A stretch of DNA of 64,000 nt from Micromonospora phaseoli (GTDB lineage: Bacteria > Actinomycetota > Actinomycetes > Mycobacteriales > Micromonosporaceae). Positions 38,123 through 47,238 of the stretch are shown here, in pieces. The translations under genes were made by a program, and so were the position numbers. A model generated the notes under the pieces. That model had not been told where the DNA came from. It did no database searches and worked only from the letters and a program-made list of their open reading frames with translations. The stretch is taken from assembly GCF_900109115.1 (NCBI RefSeq), contig NZ_FNYV01000002.1:620001-684000 (forward strand). The letters are read 5' to 3'. How positions within the stretch are numbered: the first letter of the stretch is position 1; each line of letters starts with the position of its first letter.

Positions 38123-39760
38123 ATGTTCCGCAGATCGTGGCGCCATGCGGCGGCAGCCACTGCCGCGCTGCTCGCCCTCACCAGCATCACCGCCTGTAGC
38201 GACGACCCGGCCGAGTCCCAGGACCTGTCGGAGAACCGGGCCGGCGCGATGGACGGCTATGCAGTCGGTACGCAGTTCAAGGCCACCGAGCCGGTCTCCT
38301 TTCCCATCCTGTACAACAACCACCCGAACTACCCGCTCAAGAACGACTGGCTCTTCTGGTCGGAGCTGAAGTCCCGGACGAACGTCACGCTCGAACCGGT
38401 CGCCGTGCCGCTCAGCGACTACGAGCAGAAGCGCAGCCTGCTCATCGGCGCGGGCGACGCCCCCCTCCTTCTGCCGAAGACGTACCCGAGCCAGGAGGAG
38501 CCGTACGTCTCGTCGGGGGCGATCCTGCCGGTCAGCGACTACCTGAACCTGATGCCCAACCTGAGTGACAAGATCGAGAAGTGGAACCTGGGACCTGAGA
38601 TCGACACCCGGCGCCAGGACGACGGCAAGTTCTACCTGCTGCCCGGTCTGCACGAGAAGGCCTGGCACGACTACTCGCTGGCGGTCCGGACCGACATCCT
38701 CGAAGAGCTGAACCTGGAGGTCCCGAAGACCTGGGACGATCTCTACCTCGTGCTCAAGGCGATGAAGGCGGCGTACCCGGACGTCTACCCGTTCTCCGAC
38801 CGGTTCAGCCAGCCCAACCCGGGCGGCAACCTGCTCAACATCCTGGCCTTCTCGTACGGCCTGCAGGGCGCCGGCTGGAACTTCCAGCACACCAGTTGGA
38901 ACGCGCAGGCGCAGAAGTTCGAGTACACCGGCGCCACCGAGCAGTACAAGCAGATGCTGCAGTACCTCAACAAGCTGGTGTCCGAGAAGCTGCTCGACCC
39001 GGAGAGCTTCACCCAGACCGACGACAAGGCCCGGCAGAAGCTCGCCAACAGCCAGTCCTTCGTGATCAGCGCCAACGCCCAGGCCGTGGTCAACGACTAT
39101 CGGCCGGACCTGTCGCGGAACCCGGATGCCAAGATCGCCAAGATTCCGCTGCCGATCGGCCCGGCCGGCGAGATCAACCCTGCCGACCGCCTCGAGAACG
39201 GCCTGATGATCTCGTCGAAGGCCCGGGACAGCAAGAACTTCGTGGCGATGATGCAGTTCGTCGACTGGCTGTTCTACTCCGACGAGGGCCAGGAGTTCGC
39301 CAAGTGGGGCGTCGAGGGGCAGACCTTCGTCAGGGACGCCGCCGGCAAGCCCACCCTCGCTCCCGACGTCGACATCATCGGTCTCAACCCCGGCGCGCCC
39401 AAGCACCTGCAGAAGGACTTCGGCTTCTACAACGGGGTGTTCGCCTACGGCGGCAAGCCCGAGCTGGTGCAGGCGTTCTTCTCCGAGGAGGAGCAGCAGT
39501 TCCAGGAGGTCATGAACGCCCGGGCGCCGAGGGTGGTGCCGCCGCCGCACCCGTTCACCGACGAGGAGCGGGAGCAGGTGTCGCTCTGGGCGACCCCGCT
39601 GCGCGACCACGTCTACCAGGCCACGCTCCAGTTCATCCTCGGTCAGCGTGACTTCGCCCAGTGGGATGCCTACCTGGCTGAGCTGAAGAGCAAGAACATG
39701 GACTCCTACATGGAGACCGTCACCAAGGCGTACGAGCGCTTCCGGGACAAGAACAACTAG
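38123..39760 (+). CDS. ABC transporter solute-binding lipoprotein (LplA/YtcQ-like)
   Basis: A 545-residue extracellular binding protein. The signal sequence ends in lipobox ITAC with lipidated Cys25. The mature part, with DWLFWSELKSRTNV and NGVFAYGGKPELVQAFFSEE stretches, belongs to the long (500+ residue) binding proteins that accompany LplB/YtcP permeases. It should capture xylo-oligosaccharides or aldouronic acids. ATG 38123 follows AAAGGA at six bases. A perfect hairpin just after the stop probably favours higher expression of this subunit. Confidence 0.93.
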   Translation: MFRRSWRHAAAATAALLALTSITACSDDPAESQDLSENRAGAMDGYAVGTQFKATEPVSFPILYNNHPNYPLKNDWLFWSELKSRTNVTLEPVAVPLSDYEQKRSLLIGAGDAPLLLPKTYPSQEEPYVSSGAILPVSDYLNLMPNLSDKIEKWNLGPEIDTRRQDDGKFYLLPGLHEKAWHDYSLAVRTDILEELNLEVPKTWDDLYLVLKAMKAAYPDVYPFSDRFSQPNPGGNLLNILAFSYGLQGAGWNFQHTSWNAQAQKFEYTGATEQYKQMLQYLNKLVSEKLLDPESFTQTDDKARQKLANSQSFVISANAQAVVNDYRPDLSRNPDAKIAKIPLPIGPAGEINPADRLENGLMISSKARDSKNFVAMMQFVDWLFYSDEGQEFAKWGVEGQTFVRDAAGKPTLAPDVDIIGLNPGAPKHLQKDFGFYNGVFAYGGKPELVQAFFSEEEQQFQEVMNARAPRVVPPPHPFTDEEREQVSLWATPLRDHVYQATLQFILGQRDFAQWDAYLAELKSKNMDSYMETVTKAYERFRDKNN

Positions 39761-39765
39761 TAGAC

Positions 39766-39805
39766 GTGGCCGGTCCGGTCGTGTCGGCGCGACCGGACCG
39801 GCCAC
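39766..39805 (+). terminator. Hairpin after the binding-protein gene (partial terminator or mRNA stabiliser)
   Basis: Perfect 16-bp stem (39766-39781 with 39790-39805), eight-base loop, five bases after the stop. Since the operon seems to continue into GH39, it likely acts as a processing or attenuation point. Confidence 0.6.
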
Positions 39806-39812
39806 CTTCGCA

Positions 39813-39850
39813 CCAGCACCGAGCACGAGCACCGAGCACCGAGCACCGAG
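39813..39850. repeat. CGAGCAC tandem microrepeat
   Basis: Five or so tandem units of (AC)CGAGCAC between the hairpin and the GH39 ribosome site; non-coding and likely to vary in copy number. Confidence 0.6.
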
Positions 39851-39867
39851 CCAGCAAGAGGACGACG

Positions 39868-41397
39868 ATGCGCATCAGCGTTGCGGAGCAACCCAGCGGC
39901 CGGCTGACCGAAGCGTGGCGCTTCGCCGTCGGCACCGGCCGGTTCGACCTGGCGCTGCGGCGCGACTACCAGGATTCGCTGGCCCTCGTCCAACGCGAGA
40001 TCGGCTTTCGGCACATCCGCGGGCACGGCCTGCTCAGCGACGGCGTCGGTGTGCACCGGCCGTACTCCTACCGTGGTCAACGACACGTCCGGCACGCCTT
40101 CGGCTACGTCGACCAGGTGATCGACGCCTACCTCGACCTGGGTATCCGGCCGTTCGTGGAGCTGGGTTTCATGCCGTCGGCCCTGGCCAGCGGCGAACAG
40201 ACGGTGTTCTGGTGGCGCGGCAACGTCACCCCGCCCCGGTCACACACCGAGTGGGCCGACCTGGTCCGGGCCACCGTCGGGCACCTCGTCGACCGGTACG
40301 GCCTCGACGAGGTACGCCGCTGGCCGATCGAGGTGTGGAACGAGCCGGACCTGAAGGACTTCTGGCAGGACGCGAACCCCGACGCCTACCACCGGCTGTA
40401 CGAGGTGACCGCGCACGCCGTCAAGGAGGTGGACGCCGAGCTCCAGGTCGGCGGGCCGGCGCTCTCCCCCGGCGCCGACGACGGATGGCTGCCCCGGTTC
40501 GCCGATTTCGTCACCGACCGCGCGGTGCCGATCGACTTCGTCAGCCGGCACGCCTACACCTCCGGTCCGGCCCAGCACGTGCCGTTCGGCGTACACCAGA
40601 CCCTGGCACCGGCGCAGCGGTTGCTGGAGCAGTTCGCCAGCCCCCGCCGGCAGCTCGCCGGCACCGCGCTGGGGCAACTGCCGGTGCACATCACCGAGTT
40701 CAACTCCTCCTACCGGCCGGACAACCCGATCCACGACACCGCGTTCCACGCCGCGTACCTCGCCCCGGTCCTGGTCGAGGGTGGCGACCTGGTCGACTCC
40801 TTCGCGTACTGGACGTTCAGCGACATGTTCGAGGAGGTGGGGATCCCGACCACGCTGTTTCACGGCGGCTTCGGCCTGCTCACCCACCGGCAGGTCAAGA
40901 AGCCCACCTACCACCTGTACGCCTTCATGCGCCGGCTGGGCGACCAGGTGCTCGCCCGCGGCACGGACCACCTGGTCACCCGCGACGACACCGGCCGGAT
41001 CGCGGTGCTGGCCTGGGCACCGGTCGACGTCACCGGCCGCGACCCGGTCGACGGCCACACCGTACGCCTGTCGCTGCCCGTCGCCTCCGCTACCGCCCGC
41101 ACCGCATTCCTGCTGCGCTCCTCGGTCAGCGAGGAGGCGGGCAACGCCTGGCGGGCCTGGTGCGAGCTGGGCCGACCGCCCTCACCGACCACCGGCCAGC
41201 TGGACGTGCTGCGGGAGGCCGCCGAACCGGCCCGGCGGCACACCTCGCTGCCGGTGCTGGCCGGCCGCGTCGAGCTGGACCTGCACCTGGCCCGGCACGA
41301 GGTGACCCTGGCCGAGGTGACCCCGGTGACCGACGAGACGCCACCATGGTGGGACGAGAGCCGACTGTTCGGCCACGAACCGCCGGCGACGGCGTGA
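39868..41397 (+). CDS. GH39 beta-xylosidase
   Basis: A 509-residue glycosidase: acid/base Glu159 in EVWNEPDL, nucleophile Glu277 in HITEFNSS, with the DSFAYWTFSDMFEE segment of GH39. It lacks a signal peptide, so it releases xylose from imported oligosaccharides. ATG 39868 follows AAGAGGA. It overlaps the DUF624 gene by GTGA, binding it to the same operon. Confidence 0.92.
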   Translation: MRISVAEQPSGRLTEAWRFAVGTGRFDLALRRDYQDSLALVQREIGFRHIRGHGLLSDGVGVHRPYSYRGQRHVRHAFGYVDQVIDAYLDLGIRPFVELGFMPSALASGEQTVFWWRGNVTPPRSHTEWADLVRATVGHLVDRYGLDEVRRWPIEVWNEPDLKDFWQDANPDAYHRLYEVTAHAVKEVDAELQVGGPALSPGADDGWLPRFADFVTDRAVPIDFVSRHAYTSGPAQHVPFGVHQTLAPAQRLLEQFASPRRQLAGTALGQLPVHITEFNSSYRPDNPIHDTAFHAAYLAPVLVEGGDLVDSFAYWTFSDMFEEVGIPTTLFHGGFGLLTHRQVKKPTYHLYAFMRRLGDQVLARGTDHLVTRDDTGRIAVLAWAPVDVTGRDPVDGHTVRLSLPVASATARTAFLLRSSVSEEAGNAWRAWCELGRPPSPTTGQLDVLREAAEPARRHTSLPVLAGRVELDLHLARHEVTLAEVTPVTDETPPWWDESRLFGHEPPATA

Positions 41398-42077
41398 GCA
41401 CCGCGGCCCGCCGCGATTTCGGCGCCGGCCCGCTGTCGCGGGGCGCCGCGCTCGTCTACACCCTTCTCGTTGTCGAGCTGCTGCTCCTGCTCTGCGCGGC
41501 CCCCGGGCTGGTCGCGCTCTTCGCGCTGGAGCGGCACGCCAGCAACCTGCCGCTGGTCGCCGTCTGTGCGGTGCCGCTCGGCCCGGCGCTCTCCGCCGCG
41601 CTGTACGCGCTGCACCACCAGCGCCTCGACCTGACCGAACTGCACCCGGGGCGACTGTTCTGGCGCGGCTACCGCACCAACCTGGCCGGCTCGCTGCTGG
41701 TCTGGATGCCGACGCTGCTGTGGCTGACCGTCATCGCGGTCAACCTGGTCAACCTGCCGGCGGCCGGTCTACCCGGCTGGTGGTCGTTGCCGCTGATGCT
41801 GGTCGGTGCCGGGGTGGCCGTGGTCGGGGTCAACGCGCTGGTGATCACCTCGCTGTTCACCTTCCGGCTGCGCGACGTGCTCCGCCTGGCCGGGTACTTC
41901 GTGCTGCGTACCCCGATGGTGGCCGTCGGGGTCGCGCTGCTGCTGGCGGCGGCGACGCTGCTGACCCTGGTCGTCTCGGAGGCGGCGCTGGCGGCGCTCG
42001 CCTCGGTGCTGGCGCTGGCGCTGGTCCGCGGCGGTGGACCGATGATCGACGTCATCCGGAGGGAGTTCGTCCAGTGA
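41394..42077 (+). CDS. DUF624 (YesL-like) membrane protein
   Basis: A 227-residue protein with five or six helices. The YTLLVVELLLLLCAAPGLVALFALERHASNLPL opening (shown here only as start YTLLVV) and the LFWRGYRTNLAGSLLVW segment match the YesL/DUF624 family, which accompanies LplB/YtcP-type transport and pectin or xylan operons; function unknown. It overlaps genes on both sides by GTGA. Confidence 0.85.
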   Translation: MSTAARRDFGAGPLSRGAALVYTLLVVELLLLLCAAPGLVALFALERHASNLPLVAVCAVPLGPALSAALYALHHQRLDLTELHPGRLFWRGYRTNLAGSLLVWMPTLLWLTVIAVNLVNLPAAGLPGWWSLPLMLVGAGVAVVGVNALVITSLFTFRLRDVLRLAGYFVLRTPMVAVGVALLLAAATLLTLVVSEAALAALASVLALALVRGGGPMIDVIRREFVQ

Positions 42078-44098
42078 GTCTGCCGGTCACCGCCAAGGTG
42101 CCGTTCGGTGGGGACTACAACCCCGAGCAGTGGCCCGAACCCGTGTGGGCCGCCGACGACCGGCTGTTCGAGCTGGCCTCAATCGACACCGTCACCCTGG
42201 GCGTCTTCGACTGGGCGCTGACCCAGCCCGCCCCCGACGTGTACGACTTCTCCCTGCTGGACCGCATCGTGGACCGGGCCGCCCGGCAGGGCCGGATGAT
42301 CTGCCTGGCCACCGGCACCGGCGCGCATCCCGCGTGGCTGGCCCGCGCCCACCCCGAGGTGACCCGGGTCGACTTCGAGGGACGCCGGCACCGGTTCGGG
42401 CAGCGGCACAACTCCTGCCCCAGCTCGCCGGTGTTCCGCCGGCTCTCCGCCGAGTTGGCCCGCCGGGTGGCCGGCCGCTACGCCGACAATCCGGCGGTGG
42501 TGGCCTGGCACGTCGGCAACGAGTTCGGCGGCGCCTGCTACTGCGATCACTGCGCGGCGGGCTTCCGGCAGTGGCTGCGCGAGCGCTACGGCACCCTGGC
42601 GGCGCTGAACGCGGCCTGGTACACCACGTTCTGGTCGCACACCTTCACCGACTGGGACGAGATCGAGCCGCCGTCGGCGCTGACCGAGCACTGGCGCGGG
42701 CCGGACCACACCGCGTTCCAGGGCATCACCCTGGACTACCGGCGGTTCACCTCCGAGGCGATGCTGACCAACTTCCGCGACGAGAAGGCGGCGATCCGCG
42801 AATCCAGCGATGCGCCGGTCACCACCAACTTCATGGGCATGTACCGGCCGATCGACTACCACCGCTGGGCCGAGCACCTGGACTTCGCCTCGTGGGACAA
42901 CTACCCGCCCGAGGGCTGCTCACCGGCGTGGCTGGGGTTGAGCCACGACCTGATGCGGGGTCTGAAGGGCGGCCAGCCGTTCTGGCTGATGGAGCAGACG
43001 CCGAGCATGACAGCCTGCCGGGACGTCAACCCGCTCAAGCCGCCCGGGGTGATGCGGCTGTGGAGCTGGCAGGCGGTCGCGCACGGCGCGGACGCGGTGC
43101 TGTTCTTCCAGCTGCGGGCCGCACGGGGAGCGTGCGAGAAGTACCACGGCGCGGTGATCGGTCACGCCGGCCGTGCCGACACCCGGGTCTTCCGTGAGGT
43201 CGCCGAGCTGGGGGCGGAGCTGCGCCGGCTCGGCGACGCGAGCCTCGGTGCGCGGACCCCGGCCCGGGTGGCGCTGCTGTTCGACTGGGACAGCTGGTGG
43301 GCGTTGGAAATGTCCGACGGCCCGTCCCGGCTGGTCCGCTACCAGCAGGTCGTGCTGGCCTACTACCAGGCGCTGTGGGACGCCGGGGTGGACGTCGACG
43401 TGGTCGCGGTCACCGCCGACCTCACCGGCTACGACCTGGTCGTCGCCCCGGCCCTGCACCTGGTCGCCGGTGACCTGGCCGACCGGCTGGCCCAGGTGGC
43501 GCAGCGGGGCGGCTCGGTGCTGACCACCTTCCTGTCCGGCCGGGTGGACGTCGACGGCAACGCGTTCCTGGCGGACGTGCCGGGCCCGCTGGCGCCGCTG
43601 ATGGGTGTCCGGGTCGACGAATGGGACGCCCGGGCGGCGGAGGTGGTCAACCCGGTCTGCCTGGGCAGCGGCGCCGACCGGTTCGAGGTCGCCTCGCGGC
43701 TGGTGTTCGAGCTGGTCGTTCCGCAAGGCGCGGAGGTGGTGGGCAGTTACCGGGCCGACTGGTACGCCGGCACCCCGGCGGTCACCCGCAACTCCTACGG
43801 CGCGGGCCACGGCTGGTACGTCGGCACCGCGCTGGACCAGGCCGGCGTCTCCTGGGTGGTGCGGCAGGTGCTGGCGCACCACGGCCTTCTCGGGCCGTAC
43901 CCGGACCTGCCGGGCCTGGAGACAACGGTGCGGGTCGCCCCGGACGGCACCCGGCTGCTGTTCCTGCTCAACCACGGCACCGAGACGGTCGAGGTGACCG
44001 CCACCGTGGCCGGCGTCGACCTGCTCACCGGCGCCCGCACAGAGGTGGGTCGCCCGCTGCGACTCGACCCCGCAGGCGTCATGGTCATCCGCGGCTGA
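42074..44098 (+). CDS. GH42 beta-galactosidase / arabinopyranosidase
   Basis: A 674-residue GH42 enzyme: barrel (1-385) starting FGGDYNPEQW, acid/base Glu150 (HVGNEFG), zinc cysteines in CYCDHC, nucleophile Glu307 (FWLMEQTPS), then trimerisation and C-terminal domains. In this xylan operon it probably removes galactosyl or arabinopyranosyl side groups. GTG 42074 overlaps the DUF624 stop. It is last in the run. Confidence 0.94.
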   Translation: MSLPVTAKVPFGGDYNPEQWPEPVWAADDRLFELASIDTVTLGVFDWALTQPAPDVYDFSLLDRIVDRAARQGRMICLATGTGAHPAWLARAHPEVTRVDFEGRRHRFGQRHNSCPSSPVFRRLSAELARRVAGRYADNPAVVAWHVGNEFGGACYCDHCAAGFRQWLRERYGTLAALNAAWYTTFWSHTFTDWDEIEPPSALTEHWRGPDHTAFQGITLDYRRFTSEAMLTNFRDEKAAIRESSDAPVTTNFMGMYRPIDYHRWAEHLDFASWDNYPPEGCSPAWLGLSHDLMRGLKGGQPFWLMEQTPSMTACRDVNPLKPPGVMRLWSWQAVAHGADAVLFFQLRAARGACEKYHGAVIGHAGRADTRVFREVAELGAELRRLGDASLGARTPARVALLFDWDSWWALEMSDGPSRLVRYQQVVLAYYQALWDAGVDVDVVAVTADLTGYDLVVAPALHLVAGDLADRLAQVAQRGGSVLTTFLSGRVDVDGNAFLADVPGPLAPLMGVRVDEWDARAAEVVNPVCLGSGADRFEVASRLVFELVVPQGAEVVGSYRADWYAGTPAVTRNSYGAGHGWYVGTALDQAGVSWVVRQVLAHHGLLGPYPDLPGLETTVRVAPDGTRLLFLLNHGTETVEVTATVAGVDLLTGARTEVGRPLRLDPAGVMVIRG

Positions 44099-44145
44099 TC
44101 GACGCTACCCGACCGAAGCGGTCGGCAGGCAGGCCGATGCCCCAC

Positions 44146-44577
44146 CTAGCCGCGGAGGGTACGCAGGATCCGGGCCAGCTCGATCCGGTCGACGGCGTCG
44201 AGGTGACCGAAGAAGCGGTCCGCCTCGGCCCGGCGGGCGGCGCGGATGGCGGCGCCGACCCGGCGGCCCTGCTCGGTGAGCGCGACCAGGGTGGCCCGCC
44301 GATCAGCCGGGTCGGGCCGGCGTTCGACCAGCCCACGGGCCTGAAGGTCATCGACGACCTCGGTGGCCGAACGAGGCGCGATGCGCAGGTGCTCGGCGAG
44401 GGTGCTGGGGCGAGCCTCGCCGTGCCTCGCCAACACTCCGATTGCCCGGGACTGGCTGGGGGTGACGTCCCACGGCGCGAGGGACTCCCGGGTCTGCCGA
44501 CGCAGTCGGGACGCCACCGCCCAGAACGTCTCGGCCAGACTCTCGTCGTCGGCGCTGTCAGCGGTGTGCTCGGTCAC
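44146..44577 (-). CDS. MarR-family regulator
   Basis: A 143-residue winged-helix regulator: PSTLAEHLRIAPRSATEVVDDL recognition region and DPADRRATLVALTEQGR wing are standard MarR features. Divergent from the ABC exporter with two overlapping palindromes between, so it likely represses itself and the exporter. Confidence 0.92.
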   Translation of the reverse strand: MTEHTADSADDESLAETFWAVASRLRRQTRESLAPWDVTPSQSRAIGVLARHGEARPSTLAEHLRIAPRSATEVVDDLQARGLVERRPDPADRRATLVALTEQGRRVGAAIRAARRAEADRFFGHLDAVDRIELARILRTLRG

Positions 44578-44604
44578 GGAAACACGGTAGCAGGCAATGC
44601 TGTT

Positions 44605-44629
44605 GTAACCTCATGATGAGGTAACCTCA
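44605..44629. promoter_or_regulatory. Overlapping MarR operator palindromes
   Basis: ACCTCAT-G-ATGAGGT (44609-44623 core, nearly symmetrical to 44605-44625) overlaps TGAGGT-A-ACCTCA (44617-44629). Together they give three alternating half-sites in the MarR/ABC divergent gap. Confidence 0.7.
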
Positions 44630-44670
44630 GTAATTGAACCGTAGTCCCCCGACCGAAGGGCAGTGCCTCT

Positions 44671-46464
44671 TTGGAACCCATCCCCACGGGCCGCGACCGC
44701 GGCCACCGCCCCCTCACGGCCGAAGAGAAGGCGCAGGCGCGTCAGGTGTCGCTGCGCCGCATCGGCCGCCTGTTCACCCCGCACCGGACCGCGCTGGCCA
44801 CCGTCACCGCGATCATCGTGGTCTCCTCGATCGTCGCGATGGCAACCCCGTTCCTGTTGCGGGCGGTGATCGACCGGGCCCTGCCGCAGGGCGACGTGAG
44901 CCTGCTGGCCTGGCTGGTCCTCGGCATGGTCGCCGTGGCCGCCGCCACCGCCGCCCTCGGCGTCGTACAGACCTGGATCTCCACCCGGGTCGGTCAGCGG
45001 GTCATGCACCGGCTGCGTATCGACGTCTTCAGCCACCTCCAACAGCAGTCGCTCGGCTTCTTCACCCGCACCCGCACCGGGGAGGTGCAGTCCCGGATCA
45101 CCAACGACATCGGCGGCATGCAGACGGTGGTCACCTCCACCGCAACCGCCATCGCGGCCAACCTCACCACCGTGGTCGCGACCGCCGTCGCCATGCTGGC
45201 GCTCTCCTGGCAGCTCTCCCTGGTCTCGCTGGTCGTGCTGCCTCCGGCGATCTGGCTGACCCGCCGGGTCGCCCGGATGCGGCGCGAGATCACCGCCCAA
45301 CGCCAGCGCGAACTCGCCGACCTGAACGTCACCGTCGAGGAGGGGCTGTCGATCAGCGGGGTACAGCTGGCCAAGACCCTCGGCACCGGGCCCGCACTGA
45401 TCGATCGCTTCACCGCCTCGTCGACCCGGCTGGTCGACCTGGAACTACGCAGCGAACTGGCCGGTCGCTGGCGGATGGCCTCGATGAGCATCATCTTCGC
45501 CGCCGTACCGGCAGTCATCTACCTCGCCGCTGGCCTGCCCGGCACCGCCGGCACGCTGAGCATCGGCACCCTGGTCGCGTTCACCGCCCTACAGAGCGGC
45601 CTGTTCCGGCCGCTGATGGGGCTGCTCAACGTGGGCGTCTCACTCGCCGCGTCGCTGGCGCTGTTCGCCCGCATCTTCGAGTACCTGGATCTGCCGATCG
45701 ACGTGGCCGACCCCAACGAGCCGGTCCGGCTCGATGTCGCCCGGGTACGCGGACACCTGCGCCTGGCGGACGTCACCTTCACCCACCCCGGTAGCGACAC
45801 CGCCGCGCTCGCCGGGATCACCCTCGACGTGCCCGCCGGCACCAGCCTCGCCCTGGTCGGCGAGACCGGCTCCGGTAAGAGCACCCTCGCCGGGCTGATC
45901 AGCCGGCTGTACGACCCGACCGCGGGCCGCGTCACCATCGACGGCGTCGATGTGCGTGATCTGCGCCTGGCCGACCTGGCTGCGATCGTCGGCGTGGTCA
46001 GCCAGGAGACGTACCTGCTGCACAGCACCGTCCGCGAGAATCTCCGCTACGCCCGCCCGGACGCCAGCGACGCGGAGATCGAGGACGCCGCCCGCGCCGC
46101 CCAGATCCACGACCTGATCGCCGGCCTGCCCGACGGGTACGACACCATGGTCGGCTCGCGCGGCCACCGGTTCTCCGGCGGCGAGAAGCAGCGGCTGGCC
46201 ATCGCGCGTACGCTGCTGCGCGACCCGCGCATCCTGGTCCTCGATGAGGCCACCAGCGCGCTGGACACCGAGACCGAACGCGCCGTACAGCGGGCCTTCG
46301 ACGTGCTCGCCGAGGGGCGCACCACGATCACCATCGCCCACCGGCTCTCCACCGTCCGCGATGCCGACCAGATCGCGGTCCTCGACCACGGCCGGGTCGT
46401 CGAGGCCGGCGACCACCACAGCCTGCTGGACCGCAACGGCCGCTACGCCGCCCTGGCCAGCTGA
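44671..46464 (+). CDS. ABC exporter, fused membrane and ATPase domains
   Basis: A 597-residue half-transporter: six helices (about 35-320), then the ATPase with Walker A GETGSGKST, signature FSGGEKQRLAIARTLL, Walker B ILVLDEATSALD and H-loop IAHRLST. It works as a homodimer in multidrug or lipid export. The start appears to be TTG 44671, with AAGGGC upstream; GTG near 44746 would remove the N-terminal helix of the elbow region. Paired with a divergent MarR regulator. Confidence 0.92.
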   Translation: MEPIPTGRDRGHRPLTAEEKAQARQVSLRRIGRLFTPHRTALATVTAIIVVSSIVAMATPFLLRAVIDRALPQGDVSLLAWLVLGMVAVAAATAALGVVQTWISTRVGQRVMHRLRIDVFSHLQQQSLGFFTRTRTGEVQSRITNDIGGMQTVVTSTATAIAANLTTVVATAVAMLALSWQLSLVSLVVLPPAIWLTRRVARMRREITAQRQRELADLNVTVEEGLSISGVQLAKTLGTGPALIDRFTASSTRLVDLELRSELAGRWRMASMSIIFAAVPAVIYLAAGLPGTAGTLSIGTLVAFTALQSGLFRPLMGLLNVGVSLAASLALFARIFEYLDLPIDVADPNEPVRLDVARVRGHLRLADVTFTHPGSDTAALAGITLDVPAGTSLALVGETGSGKSTLAGLISRLYDPTAGRVTIDGVDVRDLRLADLAAIVGVVSQETYLLHSTVRENLRYARPDASDAEIEDAARAAQIHDLIAGLPDGYDTMVGSRGHRFSGGEKQRLAIARTLLRDPRILVLDEATSALDTETERAVQRAFDVLAEGRTTITIAHRLSTVRDADQIAVLDHGRVVEAGDHHSLLDRNGRYAALAS

Positions 46465-46502
46465 GCGCAGCTCGCCAGCCCCGGCTGAGCTGCCGGCCGG
46501 CA

Positions 46503-47168
46503 CTACCAGTTCTGGTCCTGGGCGCAGATCGTGGCCATCTCGCTCAGGTAGGTGGTCAGCGGCGGAAGACCTGCCGCCGCTCGCCGCTCTTCGACGCCGG
46601 CCTCGTCCCGGATCGGGGTCGCGGGGACCGGCCCGTCCGGACCGCATCGAATCTGCGTTCCGTACACCTGGGGTGCGTCCCTGGCGACGGCGACCCGGTC
46701 CTCAAGGTACGCAAGGTTGCCAGGCGACGCCTGGCCGTGCGCGGCAGCCTCGCGCAGCAGTTCGAGTGCCTCCTGCTGAAAGGCGAGGTCGAAGTCCGAG
46801 TGCTGGGCTATCGCCCAGGCCGCATTCTCGCCCTCCTTGCCGACGAGATCGAAGGTCGGCCAGCCGTACTCCTCAATGATCTCCTTCAACCGGGCGGTGC
46901 GCTGCTCGGCAGTGTCCGCCTGGGGGTGACCATTCAATTCGGCCTGGTCGCGTTCGAGCATCCCGATCAGCTCGTCGTGCAGCGCCGTGTTGAAGTTGAC
47001 GGCCACATCCGATGTGGACGTCGTCGGCAGCGGTTGATGCGGCGAGGACGGCGACCCGCCCGGCGGCCCGGACGACGCGGACGGGTCGGCCGGGCCTGGC
47101 GAGGAGGAGCAGCCGACCAGAGCAGTGACGACGGCGAGCGGTAGCGAAACCCGTCGCAGAACTCTCAT
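46503..47168 (-). CDS. DUF6624-type lipoprotein
   Basis: A 221-residue exported lipoprotein: signal peptide with lipobox LVGC (Cys20), a Pro/Ser-rich spacer (21-50), then a helical domain with EYGWPTFDLVGKEGENAAWAI and LAYLEDRVAVARDAPQVYGTQ, a pattern I associate with DUF6624. No enzymatic function known. ATG 47168 has GAGAGG at five bases. Confidence 0.8.
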   Translation of the reverse strand: MRVLRRVSLPLAVVTALVGCSSSPGPADPSASSGPPGGSPSSPHQPLPTTSTSDVAVNFNTALHDELIGMLERDQAELNGHPQADTAEQRTARLKEIIEEYGWPTFDLVGKEGENAAWAIAQHSDFDLAFQQEALELLREAAAHGQASPGNLAYLEDRVAVARDAPQVYGTQIRCGPDGPVPATPIRDEAGVEERRAAAGLPPLTTYLSEMATICAQDQNW

Positions 47169-47238
47169 GGGCACCTCTCCCCGGTCCGCCGATCGTGGTA
47201 GCCGGCACCGGCACTTCACCGGCGCACAGCTTGTCCGG

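Noticed and set aside
44634..45794. Open frame of 386 codons overlapping the ABC exporter
   Set aside because: Composition is Arg/His/Pro shadow; the exporter frame has Walker and signature motifs.
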